Shown here: positions 25,534-33,407 of the stretch, in pieces
Layout: the number at the start of each line of letters is the position of its first letter
How positions within the stretch are numbered: the stretch's first letter is position 1
Source of the DNA: Streptomyces monomycini
GTDB lineage: Bacteria > Actinomycetota > Actinomycetes > Streptomycetales > Streptomycetaceae
Assembly: GCF_022271435.1 (NCBI RefSeq)
Contig: NZ_JAFIQY010000016.1
Coordinates: 97,991 to 161,990, forward strand
Direction of reading: 5' to 3'
Length of the DNA stretch: 64,000 bases
Translations under genes and position numbers: made by a program
Notes under the pieces: model-generated
What the model saw: the letters and a program-made list of their open reading frames with translations, nothing else
What the model was told of the DNA's origin: nothing
Database searches by the model: none

Positions 25534-26870
25534 GCGGGGTGGCGGTCCTTTGCTGTTATGGGAAGTTGGGCGGCGACGCGGAAGCCGCCGTCGGGCAGGG
25601 GCCCGGTGTCCAGGGTGCCGTCCAGCAGCCGTACGCGCTCGCGCATGCCGACCAGACCGTGGCCCGTACCGGAGGTCTCCAGCGGCGCGGCGACGCGCGG
25701 CGGGGCGCTGTTGACGACCAGCACGGTCAGCCGCCCGCCGTCCTCGTCGGCCGTGACCGAGACGCGGGTGTGCGCGCCCGGCGCGTGCCGTACGACGTTG
25801 GCCAGCGCCTCCTGCACGATGCGGTACGCCGACAGGCCCACCGCGGGCGCCAGGACCACCGGCTCGTCGGGCAGCGCCAGCTCGACCGGCACCCCCGCCC
25901 GCACCGTCCCCTCGACCAGCTTCGGCAGCTGCGCCAGGCCGGGCTGCGGCGCCTTCTCCGGGCCGCCGTGCCGTTCCGTCTCCTCGCTGCGCAGCACGCC
26001 CAGCAGCCGCCGCATCTCGGCCAGCGACTCGCGCGCCGTGGCGGCGATCGTGCTGAACTCCTCCTGAGCGGCTTCCGGGATGCCGCTGATCCGGTACGGC
26101 GCGCTGTCGGCCTGGACCGTGATCACCGACATGTGGTGGGCCACGACGTCGTGCAGCTCACGGGCGATCCGGGTGCGCTCCTCCAGCAGGGTGCGCATGG
26201 CACGCTCCGCCTCGCTGATGTTCTCCTGCTCGATCAGCTTGCGCTGGGCCGCCCCGCGCTCCTGGAGCGCGCCGCCGACCAGCAGGACGAGACCGGACAG
26301 GACGAACATCAGCACCCAGGTGCCGTCGCTGCGGTCCGGTCGGACCAGCTCGAACAGGACGCTCAGGGCGCCGGTCGCCCCCCAGACGGCGATCAGTGTG
26401 CGGCGCCTCTCGCGCAGCGACAGCGCCAGCATCAGGACGAGGTAGCCGACGATGACCGTGGCCGGCCAGGGCCAGGCGCGGCCCTCTCCCGCCGGCACGA
26501 CGGCCAGCGCGATGCCGCCGAGGACGTCCGCCGCGAAGATCACCCACCACGCCTGGAGCGGCCGGGTCACCGCCAGCAGCAGCGGCACGGTCTGGGCGGT
26601 GGCCAGCGCACCGGCCGGGCCGCCGCTGAGCCCGTAGTCGTGCGTGAGCACATGGACCGTCGAGGGCAGCAGGGAGACCGCGAAGGCGAAGGCGACCACG
26701 TACGGCAGCAGGCGCAGCCAGCGGTTCTGCACCTGGCCGAAGAGCGCGGCGCCGGGGTCGGTCGGCCTCCCGAGGTCCTCCGCGAGGGTGTGCAACGCCT
26801 GCCGCCCGGCCCGCAGGGCGCGGGCACGGGGGGAACGGCGGTCGCCGGTGGGACGTGGTGTGGTCTGCAT
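25530..26870 (-). CDS. Two-component sensor histidine kinase, HisKA_3 type
   Basis: From ATG 26870 it has 446 residues; in-frame ATGs at 26912 and 26936 are alternatives, none with a convincing ribosome site. About five to six transmembrane helices occupy residues 50-210. Then come the phospho-acceptor H-box RELHDVVAHHMSVI, N-box ALANVVRHAPG and G-box GTGHGLVGMRERV. Partner of the response regulator, coupled by a 4-base overlap. No large extracellular sensor loop, so it resembles intramembrane-sensing kinases such as the DesK group. Confidence 0.9.
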   Translation of the reverse strand: MQTTPRPTGDRRSPRARALRAGRQALHTLAEDLGRPTDPGAALFGQVQNRWLRLLPYVVAFAFAVSLLPSTVHVLTHDYGLSGGPAGALATAQTVPLLLAVTRPLQAWWVIFAADVLGGIALAVVPAGEGRAWPWPATVIVGYLVLMLALSLRERRRTLIAVWGATGALSVLFELVRPDRSDGTWVLMFVLSGLVLLVGGALQERGAAQRKLIEQENISEAERAMRTLLEERTRIARELHDVVAHHMSVITVQADSAPYRISGIPEAAQEEFSTIAATARESLAEMRRLLGVLRSEETERHGGPEKAPQPGLAQLPKLVEGTVRAGVPVELALPDEPVVLAPAVGLSAYRIVQEALANVVRHAPGAHTRVSVTADEDGGRLTVLVVNSAPPRVAAPLETSGTGHGLVGMRERVRLLDGTLDTGPLPDGGFRVAAQLPITAKDRHPA

Positions 26871-26910
26871 GGCCTGGTCAGCGTAAGGGGCGGCGGGCGG
26901 GCGAGGCGTC

Positions 26911-26950
26911 ATACCGGGGGTGGCCTCTGCCGTCATACCCCGGTACGGGG
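26911..26950 (-). promoter_or_regulatory. Repeated ATACC boxes upstream of the kinase gene
   Basis: CGTCATACC occurs twice (26908-26916 and 26931-26939), the second running into palindrome CCCCGGTACGGGG (26938-26950). Candidate autoregulatory sites, by similarity to the hydrolase upstream region. Confidence 0.35.
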
Positions 26951-27023
26951 AGGCCGGAGCACACTCCGGCGGCCCGGGACGTGCTCCGGCAGGGCGAGCG
27001 CCCTGGCACCGGCCCCCGCGCCG

Positions 27024-27920
27024 TTACAGCTCCGCCAGCAGCTCGGCCTTCTTCGTCGTGAACTCGGCATCCGTCAGCAGGCCCGCCGTGTGCAGCTCGC
27101 CCAGCTGCCGGATGCGGTCGGCGATGTCCGCCGGGTCGCGGCGGTCGTCGGTACGGGGGCGCACCGGCCGGCCCGGCCCCGCGTCGGCGCCGGGTGTGGC
27201 CGCCCGTACCGCCTGGAGCACCGAGGCGGCGAACGGCAGCGACTCGTGCACCGGCCCGTACCCCAGCCCGAAGACCACCGAAGCCGGATCCTGGTCGGCC
27301 TCGCCGGGCCGCCGGTCCTCCGCACCGCGCTCCACCAGCCGCAGATACCCGTTGCCCGACAGCGCCCCGGCGCCGCCTTCCGGCGAGCGCCACTCCACCC
27401 CGGTCAGTCCGCCGACCGGGAAATGCTGGTCACCGCACTTCCACTTGGCCGACGAGGCTCCCGTCCAGAACCAGCGGAACGCCACCGAGTCGCCGTCGAA
27501 GGACGCCTTGCCGTCGTACGCCTTGAAGGTCAGCGGCGGTTCCGGCGCGGCCACCAGGTGCTCGTCGGCGGGGAGCGCGGCGGCGGGCCCGAGCACGGCG
27601 CGCAGCTCGTCGCGGTAGTACTCGGCGAGGGTCTCCCGGTCGGCCGGCAGCGCCAGGCGGTACGGGTCGAGATCGTCCTTGAGCTGGCCGTCGGCGGCCT
27701 CCATCAGCGGGTCGGCGCCCGGCCGGGGCACCGCGCGCAGCACCACCGTGCCGCGTCTGCCCGGCGACAGCTCGACGGACCTCAGCGCCTCGTAGGGGAC
27801 GCGGCGCTCGCCGAGCGCCTGGAACAGCTTCGGCCTGCGTATCCCCCGTTCGAAGCGGATGAGCACGGAGTCCGTGTCGAACTCCCAGACGGCGTGAAAA
27901 CCGGCCAGCACATCACCCAT
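27024..27920 (-). CDS. DUF4429 protein with C-terminal SHOCT domain
   Basis: 298 residues from ATG 27920, where homologues begin MGDVLAGFHAVWEFD; the ATG at 27929 is also possible. Two copies of the DUF4429 fold are visible (VWEFDTDSVLIRF near the start and LTFKAYDGKASFDGDSVAF near 140). The last 30 residues IRQLGELHTAGLLTDAEFTT are a SHOCT module, a short helical oligomerisation element. Soluble, function unknown. No operon partner. Confidence 0.85.
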   Translation of the reverse strand: MGDVLAGFHAVWEFDTDSVLIRFERGIRRPKLFQALGERRVPYEALRSVELSPGRRGTVVLRAVPRPGADPLMEAADGQLKDDLDPYRLALPADRETLAEYYRDELRAVLGPAAALPADEHLVAAPEPPLTFKAYDGKASFDGDSVAFRWFWTGASSAKWKCGDQHFPVGGLTGVEWRSPEGGAGALSGNGYLRLVERGAEDRRPGEADQDPASVVFGLGYGPVHESLPFAASVLQAVRAATPGADAGPGRPVRPRTDDRRDPADIADRIRQLGELHTAGLLTDAEFTTKKAELLAEL

Positions 27921-28118
27921 GCGGCTCATCGTAAGCGGCGGTCGCCCGCCCGTCCCCCTTCCGGACATCATGCGCTACGCGCGTCAAGCCGCTTTTGCCC
28001 CATGTCGCCCCCGCGCCCGGCCCGTCCGGTTCGCGCCTTGCGGCACGGACCCGGGCCCGGGTACGGGGACGGACAAGGGCACGGCACCGTGCGCCGCCAC
28101 TCCCTCGTGCGCCGCCCC

Positions 28119-29342
28119 TCAGGCGAGGCCGGCCGAGCACTCCCGGTCCTGCGCGGCGCAGTGCACCGAGGCGACCGCGCCCACCCCGATCCTCGCGAAG
28201 TTGCGCAGACTCTCCGTGCCGGGCACGAAGTACCCGGCGTGGCCCTCGGCGCCGGCGGCCGACAACACCCGGGAACCGAAGGCCGCGGTGACCGGGTCGG
28301 CACCGTGGCCGAGCCCGCCGACCTCCATGTACGGCACGTCCTGGATCCAGTCGTCGGGATTGCGCATCGCCCACACCCGGGCGCCGGTCCCGAGCCCGGC
28401 GGCGGTCTCCGCCCGCATCCCGGGGCTGCCCGCCACCGCGATGTCGGTGACGCTGGACGGCAGTCGGTGGGCCGCGACGCCGCACACCACGGAGCCGTAG
28501 CTGTGGCACATCAGCGAGACGGAAGCCGCCTGCGGCAGCGCTCGCACCAGCGCGTTCAGCCGTACCGCACCCGCCTCGGCGAGCTGCCCGGTGGCCGCGC
28601 CGACGCCGAGTCCGGCGGGCGCGGTGTAGTCGGCCCAGGCGATCACGGCCGTACGGGAGTCGCCGTCGCGTACGGACCGCTCGGCGTCGTAGAGCGACCT
28701 GGCCATCCCGGCGGGCGCGCTGGTCGCCCGCGCGGTGCGCTCGAAGGTCGCGAGGTTGGTGTCCACGCCGGGCACCACCACCGAGACGTGCCGGGCCCGC
28801 CGCAGATCGCCGAAGACCTCCGCGGCCCGCCCGCCGCCGGCCGGGTCGAACGCGAGGATCTGCCGGCCGGAGCCGCGCATCGACTCGAAGCGGTGCATCA
28901 GCCGGCTCGCCTCCTGGCGGCCCACCGGCGTCAGCCGCCGGTCGTGCATCCGCTTCCGCTCCAGGTCGCCGGCCTGCCGCAACGCCTGCTTGTTGGCCTG
29001 GTAGCGCAGCTCGACGGGGGCGCCGCCCATGTTGCCGACCACCAGCGGGTAGCGGTCGGCGAGCGTGGCCCGGTCGGCCCGGCTCAGCTTCCGGAAGAAG
29101 GCGGCGAGCGCGCCGGGCGCGGAGTCGGTGTCCGGCAGCCGGTGACCGCCGAGGGAGGCGTGCTCCCAGGCGGACCGCGCGGTGGCCAGCGGGTTGGCGT
29201 CGTCCTTGCTGCCTCTGACGGCCGTCCAGCCGGTCATCGCGAGCATCACGAACACCACCAGCAGGGCGAGCGCGGCACGCCAGGCGGTGGACTGCAGGAA
29301 ACCGAAGGAGGGGGCACCGAGGCCCGGAAAGGAAGAAGTCAC
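28119..29342 (-). CDS. DUF1023 alpha/beta hydrolase (copy 2), membrane-anchored
   Basis: 407 residues from GTG 29342 (AGGGTGG upstream); an ATG at 29399 would add 19 residues. One N-terminal transmembrane segment (ALALLVVFVMLAMTGW). Nucleophile elbow CHSYGSVV, then GHGADPV and the GHAGYFVPGTESLRNFARI end match copy 1 at 23449-24615. The two flank the two-component system and the DUF4429 gene, suggesting a local duplication followed by divergence. Substrate unknown. Confidence 0.84.
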   Translation of the reverse strand: MTSSFPGLGAPSFGFLQSTAWRAALALLVVFVMLAMTGWTAVRGSKDDANPLATARSAWEHASLGGHRLPDTDSAPGALAAFFRKLSRADRATLADRYPLVVGNMGGAPVELRYQANKQALRQAGDLERKRMHDRRLTPVGRQEASRLMHRFESMRGSGRQILAFDPAGGGRAAEVFGDLRRARHVSVVVPGVDTNLATFERTARATSAPAGMARSLYDAERSVRDGDSRTAVIAWADYTAPAGLGVGAATGQLAEAGAVRLNALVRALPQAASVSLMCHSYGSVVCGVAAHRLPSSVTDIAVAGSPGMRAETAAGLGTGARVWAMRNPDDWIQDVPYMEVGGLGHGADPVTAAFGSRVLSAAGAEGHAGYFVPGTESLRNFARIGVGAVASVHCAAQDRECSAGLA

Positions 29343-29503
29343 CGCGGGCCACCCTAGGAGAAGTGACGGGGCGCCCGCTGAGGGGGTGAGGGATATCACG
29401 TTTCAGGCTGGTCATATGGGACCACTTCGGACACGGTACGGTAACGGCGGCCGCTCAGACGTGCGGAAACGGACTCACGGCGGCACTCGGCGCCCGACGG
29501 ACG

Positions 29504-29588
29504 CGCCGCTTCCGAAGGACGCCGTCATCGGTTCCCCGTCCGCCCGCGCCGCTTCCGGAAGGCGCCGTCACCGGCTCTCCGTCCGCCC
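29504..29588. repeat. 43-bp tandem duplication at the end of the tetR gene
   Basis: 29504-29545 and 29547-29588 are about 90% identical. The second copy contains the end and stop codon of tetR (minus strand); the first lies just beyond the stop. Confidence 0.8.
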
Positions 29589-30284
29589 GCGCCAGTCGCC
29601 GCACACGGCCGGGCCGATCTGCGACAGGTACTCCTCGGTGATCTCGCGGATCGACTCCACGCTGACGTCCTCGCCCTCGCCCCACACCTTCCCGGCGACC
29701 CGTATCGCCCCGCTGAACGCCGCGACCGCCACCCGCGGCCGCGGGTCGGTCGCCACGTCCACGCCCTCGCGCCGCGCGACGAGCCGGGCGATCTGCTCCT
29801 CCAGCTCCGAGTAGCGGCGCCAGTGGGCGGCCATGAGCGCGGGCGTCGACTCGATCATCTGGTACGTCCGCATGTGCAGTTCGAGCGGAATCACGGACTG
29901 GATCACGCCGCCGATGTCGTCCCACGAGGTCATCACGGCGCTGCGCAGCGCCTCCAGGGGTGCCTCGTCCGCCGGCCGCCGCTCCAGCTCCTCGGCGAAG
30001 CGCGCCTCCACCATCTCGTGGACGGCGAAGACGACCTCCTCCTTGCTCGCGAAATAGCGGAAGAACGTGCGCTGCGAGACGTCGACGGCCTCGGCGATCT
30101 CGTCGATCGTCGTCTCGTCGTAGCCGTGCGCCGTGAACAGTTCGAGAGCGGAGCGGATCAGGGCGTCGCGGGTGCGCTGCTTCTTGCGCTCGCGCAGGCC
30201 GCCGGTCCCGGTGCCGCCGGAGGGTTCGCCTCCGCCGGACCAGGCGGTTTCAGGTCGGGTCACCTGCGGCGTGGAGCTGGTCAT
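29568..30284 (-). CDS. TetR-family transcriptional repressor
   Basis: 238 residues. A Gly-rich 30-residue leader precedes the HTH (RDALIRSALELFTAHGYDET, then VSQRTFFRYFASKEE, about 38-82). The rest is an all-helical ligand domain. It is divergent from an MFS drug exporter with 114 bases between, the classic arrangement for a repressor released by an exported drug. Operator candidates lie at 30337-30385. Confidence 0.9.
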   Translation of the reverse strand: MTSSTPQVTRPETAWSGGGEPSGGTGTGGLRERKKQRTRDALIRSALELFTAHGYDETTIDEIAEAVDVSQRTFFRYFASKEEVVFAVHEMVEARFAEELERRPADEAPLEALRSAVMTSWDDIGGVIQSVIPLELHMRTYQMIESTPALMAAHWRRYSELEEQIARLVARREGVDVATDPRPRVAVAAFSGAIRVAGKVWGEGEDVSVESIREITEEYLSQIGPAVCGDWRGRTESR

Positions 30285-30336
30285 CCTGCGCCGCCTTTCT
30301 CGTTGTTGCCGCAGCTCACGATACCTGTGAGCTAAA

Positions 30337-30385
30337 TGACAGTTACCGACTGTTGAATTACTTTGTCAACTGTCAGTGGCTGACA
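30337..30385. promoter_or_regulatory. Divergent tetR/MFS promoter with operator-like repeats
   Basis: TGACAGTT (30337-30344) and AACTGTCA (30368-30375) form an inverted repeat, and TGTCAG-TGG-CTGACA (30371-30385) a second perfect dyad. A TTGACA on the minus strand (30364-30369) with TAACTG 18 bases further is a likely tetR promoter. The repeats overlap both promoters. Confidence 0.65.
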
Positions 30386-30398
30386 TTAGCCTCGGGGG

Positions 30399-32003
30399 AT
30401 GAGCTCTAAGACCCCGGTTGCCCACGCCGCGCCGGACCTTTCCGTACCGGAGCCTCGCAAGGGACTCCGGGGCCATCCGTGGCTGACCCTGTTCTCCGTC
30501 GCGATCGGCGTGATGATGGTGGCCCTGGACGGCACCATCGTCGCCATCGCCAACCCGGCCATCCAGGCGGACCTGAAGGCGTCCCTCGCCGACGTCCAGT
30601 GGATCACCAACGGGTATCTGCTGGCGCTCGCCGTCTCGCTGATCACGGCCGGCAAGCTCGGTGACCGCTTCGGCCACCGGCAGACGTTCCTCATAGGCGT
30701 GGTGGGCTTCGCCATCGCCTCCGGAGCCATCGGGCTGTCCAGCGAGGTCTCGCTGGTCATCACCTTCCGCGTGCTGCAGGGCATTTTCGGCGCGCTCCTG
30801 ATGCCCGCCGCCCTCGGACTGCTGCGCGCGTCCTTCCCGGCCGAGAAGCTCAACATGGCCATCGGCATCTGGGGCATGGTCATCGGCGCCTCCACCGCCG
30901 GCGGCCCGATCGTCGGCGGGCTGCTCGTCGAGCACGTGAGCTGGCAGTCGGTGTTCTTCATCAACGTGCCGGTCGGCGTCCTCGCCCTCGTGCTGGGCCT
31001 GGTGATCCTCAAGGACCACCGCGCCGTGAACGCCCCGCGCTCCTTCGACATCCCCGGCATCGTGCTGCTCTCCAGTGCCATGTTCTGCCTCATCTGGGCC
31101 CTGATCAAGGCCGGTGAGTGGGGCTGGGGCGACGCCAAGACGCTGGGCTTCCTGGCCGCCGCGGTCGTCGTCTTCGCCGCCTTCGCGATCCTGGAGACCA
31201 AGGTCCGCGAGCCGCTGATCCCGCTGCGGATGTTCCGTTCCGTACCGCTGACGGCCGGCACGATCCTGATGGTGCTGATGGCCTTCGCCTTCATGGGCGG
31301 CCTGTTCTTCGTCACCTTCTACCTGCAGAACGTGCACGGCCTGAGCCCCGTCGACAGCGGTCTGCACCTGCTGCCGCTGACCGCGATGATGATCGTCGGC
31401 TCGCCGGCCGCGGGCGCGCTGATCACCAAGTTCGGCCCCCGGGTCCCGCTCGTCGGCGGCATGGTCCTCACCGCCGTCGCCATGTTCGGCATGACCACCC
31501 TGTCCACCAGCACGGGCACGCTGACGATGTCCCTGTGGTTCGCACTGCTGGGCCTGGGCCTCGCGCCGGTCATGGTCGGCGCCACCGAGGTCATCGTCGG
31601 CAACGCGCCGCTGGAGCTGTCCGGCGTGGCGGGTGGTCTCCAGCAGGCCGCCATGCAGGTCGGCGGCAGCCTCGGTACGGCGGTGCTCGGCGCCGTGATG
31701 TCCAGCAAGGTCAGTTCGGACTTCGCGGGCAACTGGACCAAGGCGGGGCTGCCGGGCGCCCCGGACCCGGCGCTCAAGGCCGCCGCCGAGGTCGGCGCGG
31801 TGCCGCCGCAGGTGGCCCAGGCCCCCGGCATGACGCCGCAGATCGTCGACCGTATCGGCACCGCGGTGCACGACACGTTCGTGTCGGGCATGGGCCTGGC
31901 CTTCACCGTCGCCTGCGCCGTGGCGGTCGTCGCGGCCGTCGTCGCGCTGTTCACCAAGCGCGGCGCCAACGCGGAGGCGGGCGCGGGGGTCGGGCACATC
32001 TGA
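30399..32003 (+). CDS. MFS drug:H+ antiporter, DHA2 (14-TM, EmrB/QacA) family
   Basis: 534 residues with about 14 hydrophobic helices. Motif A region GKLGDRFGHRQTF after TM2 and motif C-like GGPIVGGLLVEHVSWQSVFF after TM5 are diagnostic of drug antiporters; the first helix carries the DHA2 motif LDGTIVAIANPAI. Exports toxic compounds using the proton gradient. Likely repressed by the divergent TetR gene. Substrate unknown. Followed by a strong terminator. Confidence 0.92.
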   Translation: MSSKTPVAHAAPDLSVPEPRKGLRGHPWLTLFSVAIGVMMVALDGTIVAIANPAIQADLKASLADVQWITNGYLLALAVSLITAGKLGDRFGHRQTFLIGVVGFAIASGAIGLSSEVSLVITFRVLQGIFGALLMPAALGLLRASFPAEKLNMAIGIWGMVIGASTAGGPIVGGLLVEHVSWQSVFFINVPVGVLALVLGLVILKDHRAVNAPRSFDIPGIVLLSSAMFCLIWALIKAGEWGWGDAKTLGFLAAAVVVFAAFAILETKVREPLIPLRMFRSVPLTAGTILMVLMAFAFMGGLFFVTFYLQNVHGLSPVDSGLHLLPLTAMMIVGSPAAGALITKFGPRVPLVGGMVLTAVAMFGMTTLSTSTGTLTMSLWFALLGLGLAPVMVGATEVIVGNAPLELSGVAGGLQQAAMQVGGSLGTAVLGAVMSSKVSSDFAGNWTKAGLPGAPDPALKAAAEVGAVPPQVAQAPGMTPQIVDRIGTAVHDTFVSGMGLAFTVACAVAVVAAVVALFTKRGANAEAGAGVGHI

Positions 32004-32104
32004 CGCCTGACGCCTGACATCCGAATGCCTGCATGCCGGACGTCTGACGTCTGATGCCTGCCGTCTGCCGTCCGGCCGTCCGCCGGGCGGTCGGGGCGTC
32101 TCGA

Positions 32105-32149
32105 CGCGCGGCCGGCCGGAGCTTCCCGCTCCGGCCGGCCGCGCGTTTT
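32105..32149 (+). terminator. Intrinsic terminator after MFS gene
   Basis: An 18-bp perfect stem (32105-32122 with 32128-32145), 5-base loop TTCCC, followed by TTTTCGTTT. The rest of 32004-32415 has degenerate CTGACG/CTGCCGT short repeats and no gene. Confidence 0.93.
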
Positions 32150-32421
32150 CGTTTCTCCACAGGCCCGCCGTCCCCCGTACGGGCCTGAGGCTTTCCGCAC
32201 CCCGGCGCCCGCCGCCCCTCCGCACACCGGGCGGTGGCGTCAACAGCTCGCCCCCGGCCGCCTGTTGCAGACCCGGCAGCGGCACATCGCCTATCAGGGT
32301 GGGACGTCCGCCGCGGGCTTGGCTCCGGCGCCCGTGCACGGCCAAGCTCGGATCACCGGCCCGCGGCGGACAAGTGCCCGCCGCGGCAGACCACTTCGTA
32401 CTCCACGGGGGAGTGATGCAC

Positions 32422-32826
32422 ATGCGTCCGATCCACACCGTCGCCCTGCTGACCGGAGCCGCCGCACTGGCCGCCGCCCACCTCGGCGTCCCGGCCGCGC
32501 ACGGCGCACCGCAGCAGCGGCCGCGGGCGCACCCGGGGCCGGCCGCAGGTGACTGCGCCACCGGCCAGTTCTGCGTCTGGCCGGGCCGCGGCTTCGGCGG
32601 CAAGCGGCAGACCTACGAACTGTCCGGCACCGACATCGAAAGCTGCGTCACGCTGCCCGCCGGAGTCCGCGCCGCCTCGTTCGCCAACCGCACCGGCCGG
32701 CCCGTCACCACGTACCAGAGCGCCGAGTGCGCGGAGACCGGGGAGTTCGACACCTACCCGGGCGGCGGCAGCTGGGTGCCCGAATCCCCTTACCAGGTCA
32801 GGGCGTTCAAAATCTGGGAGAGCTGA
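32422..32826 (+). CDS. Secreted peptidase-inhibitor family I36 protein
   Basis: 134 residues from ATG 32422, 8 bases after GGGGGAG (ATG 32416 is too close to it). Sec signal peptide ending AAHGA near residue 28. The mature part has the I36 (Streptomyces metalloproteinase inhibitor-like) beta/gamma-crystallin pattern: DCATGQFCVWPGRGFGG, SGTDIESCVTL, then a second Cys motif SAECAETGEF and final VRAFKIW. Four cysteines suggest two disulphides. Probably inhibits or binds extracellular proteases; not provable here. Confidence 0.85.
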   Translation: MRPIHTVALLTGAAALAAAHLGVPAAHGAPQQRPRAHPGPAAGDCATGQFCVWPGRGFGGKRQTYELSGTDIESCVTLPAGVRAASFANRTGRPVTTYQSAECAETGEFDTYPGGGSWVPESPYQVRAFKIWES

Positions 32827-32898
32827 CGGGGGGAGTGGGTACGGCGACGCGGGGTACTCGGAGCCCGAGCCCGAACCACGCGACCCTCGGGAGGGATG

Positions 32899-33225
32899 AT
32901 GGCGGGCCTCGGACAGCACAGCCGCACCCGATGGCGGACCCACCTGCGGAGCAACCCCCGCTCACGAGGCCGGACGGGGTCTCGGACCGGGCCGGACCGC
33001 GCGACGCTGGGCGTGATCGGACTGATCTGCGCGGTCGCCGGATTCTTCATCCTGAGCATCGTGCTCGGGCCGGTGTCCGTGCTCCTCGGCTGGCTCGCGA
33101 TGGGCCGCCGGTGGAACAGCGGGAGCCATGCGCTGCCGGCACTGGTGGCCGTCGTCCTCGGTGTGATCGACACGGTGTTCGCGATCATCCGGATCACCAC
33201 CACGGCCGTCGGGGCACCGTTCTGA
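32899..33225 (+). CDS. Small membrane protein, DUF4190-like
   Basis: 108 residues. A basic, Arg/Ser-rich 35-residue N-terminus is followed by two hydrophobic helices (TLGVIGLICAVAGFFILS and LPALVAVVLGVIDTVFAII) separated by a GWLAMGRRW turn, the DUF4190-type pattern. GGGAGG lies just upstream; an ATG at 32896 is equally possible. Function unknown. Confidence 0.7.
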   Translation: MAGLGQHSRTRWRTHLRSNPRSRGRTGSRTGPDRATLGVIGLICAVAGFFILSIVLGPVSVLLGWLAMGRRWNSGSHALPALVAVVLGVIDTVFAIIRITTTAVGAPF

Positions 33226-33332
33226 GCGGACGCCCTGCACAGGCCGTTCTGAGCGGACGTCTTGAGCGGACGGTGCGGAGCGGATGCCGAACCGGCGTTC
33301 CGAGCGGACGCCGGGCCGATGTTCCGAAGCGA

Positions 33333-33378
33333 CACGAGGCGCCCCCGGCCGGAGAGGTCCGGCTGGGGGCGCCTCGTG
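33333..33378. terminator. Terminator between DUF4190-like gene and aceE
   Basis: CACGAGGCGCCCCC (33333-33346) pairs perfectly with 33365-33378, and an inner GCCGGA/TCCGGC pair extends the stem. It serves convergent genes. Upstream 33228-33310 has five GAGCGGAC/T short repeats. Confidence 0.85.
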
Positions 33379-33407
33379 GTGTCAGCTGTCAGCTGCCCTG
33401 CGGGTGA

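Noticed and set aside
25539..29357. 1272-codon plus-strand frame
   Set aside because: Shadow of kinase, DUF4429 and DUF1023 genes, which carry the recognisable domains.
31988..32095. CTGACG/CTGCCGT short repeats after the MFS gene
   Set aside because: Degenerate and without regular spacing; no clear structure beyond the terminator that follows.
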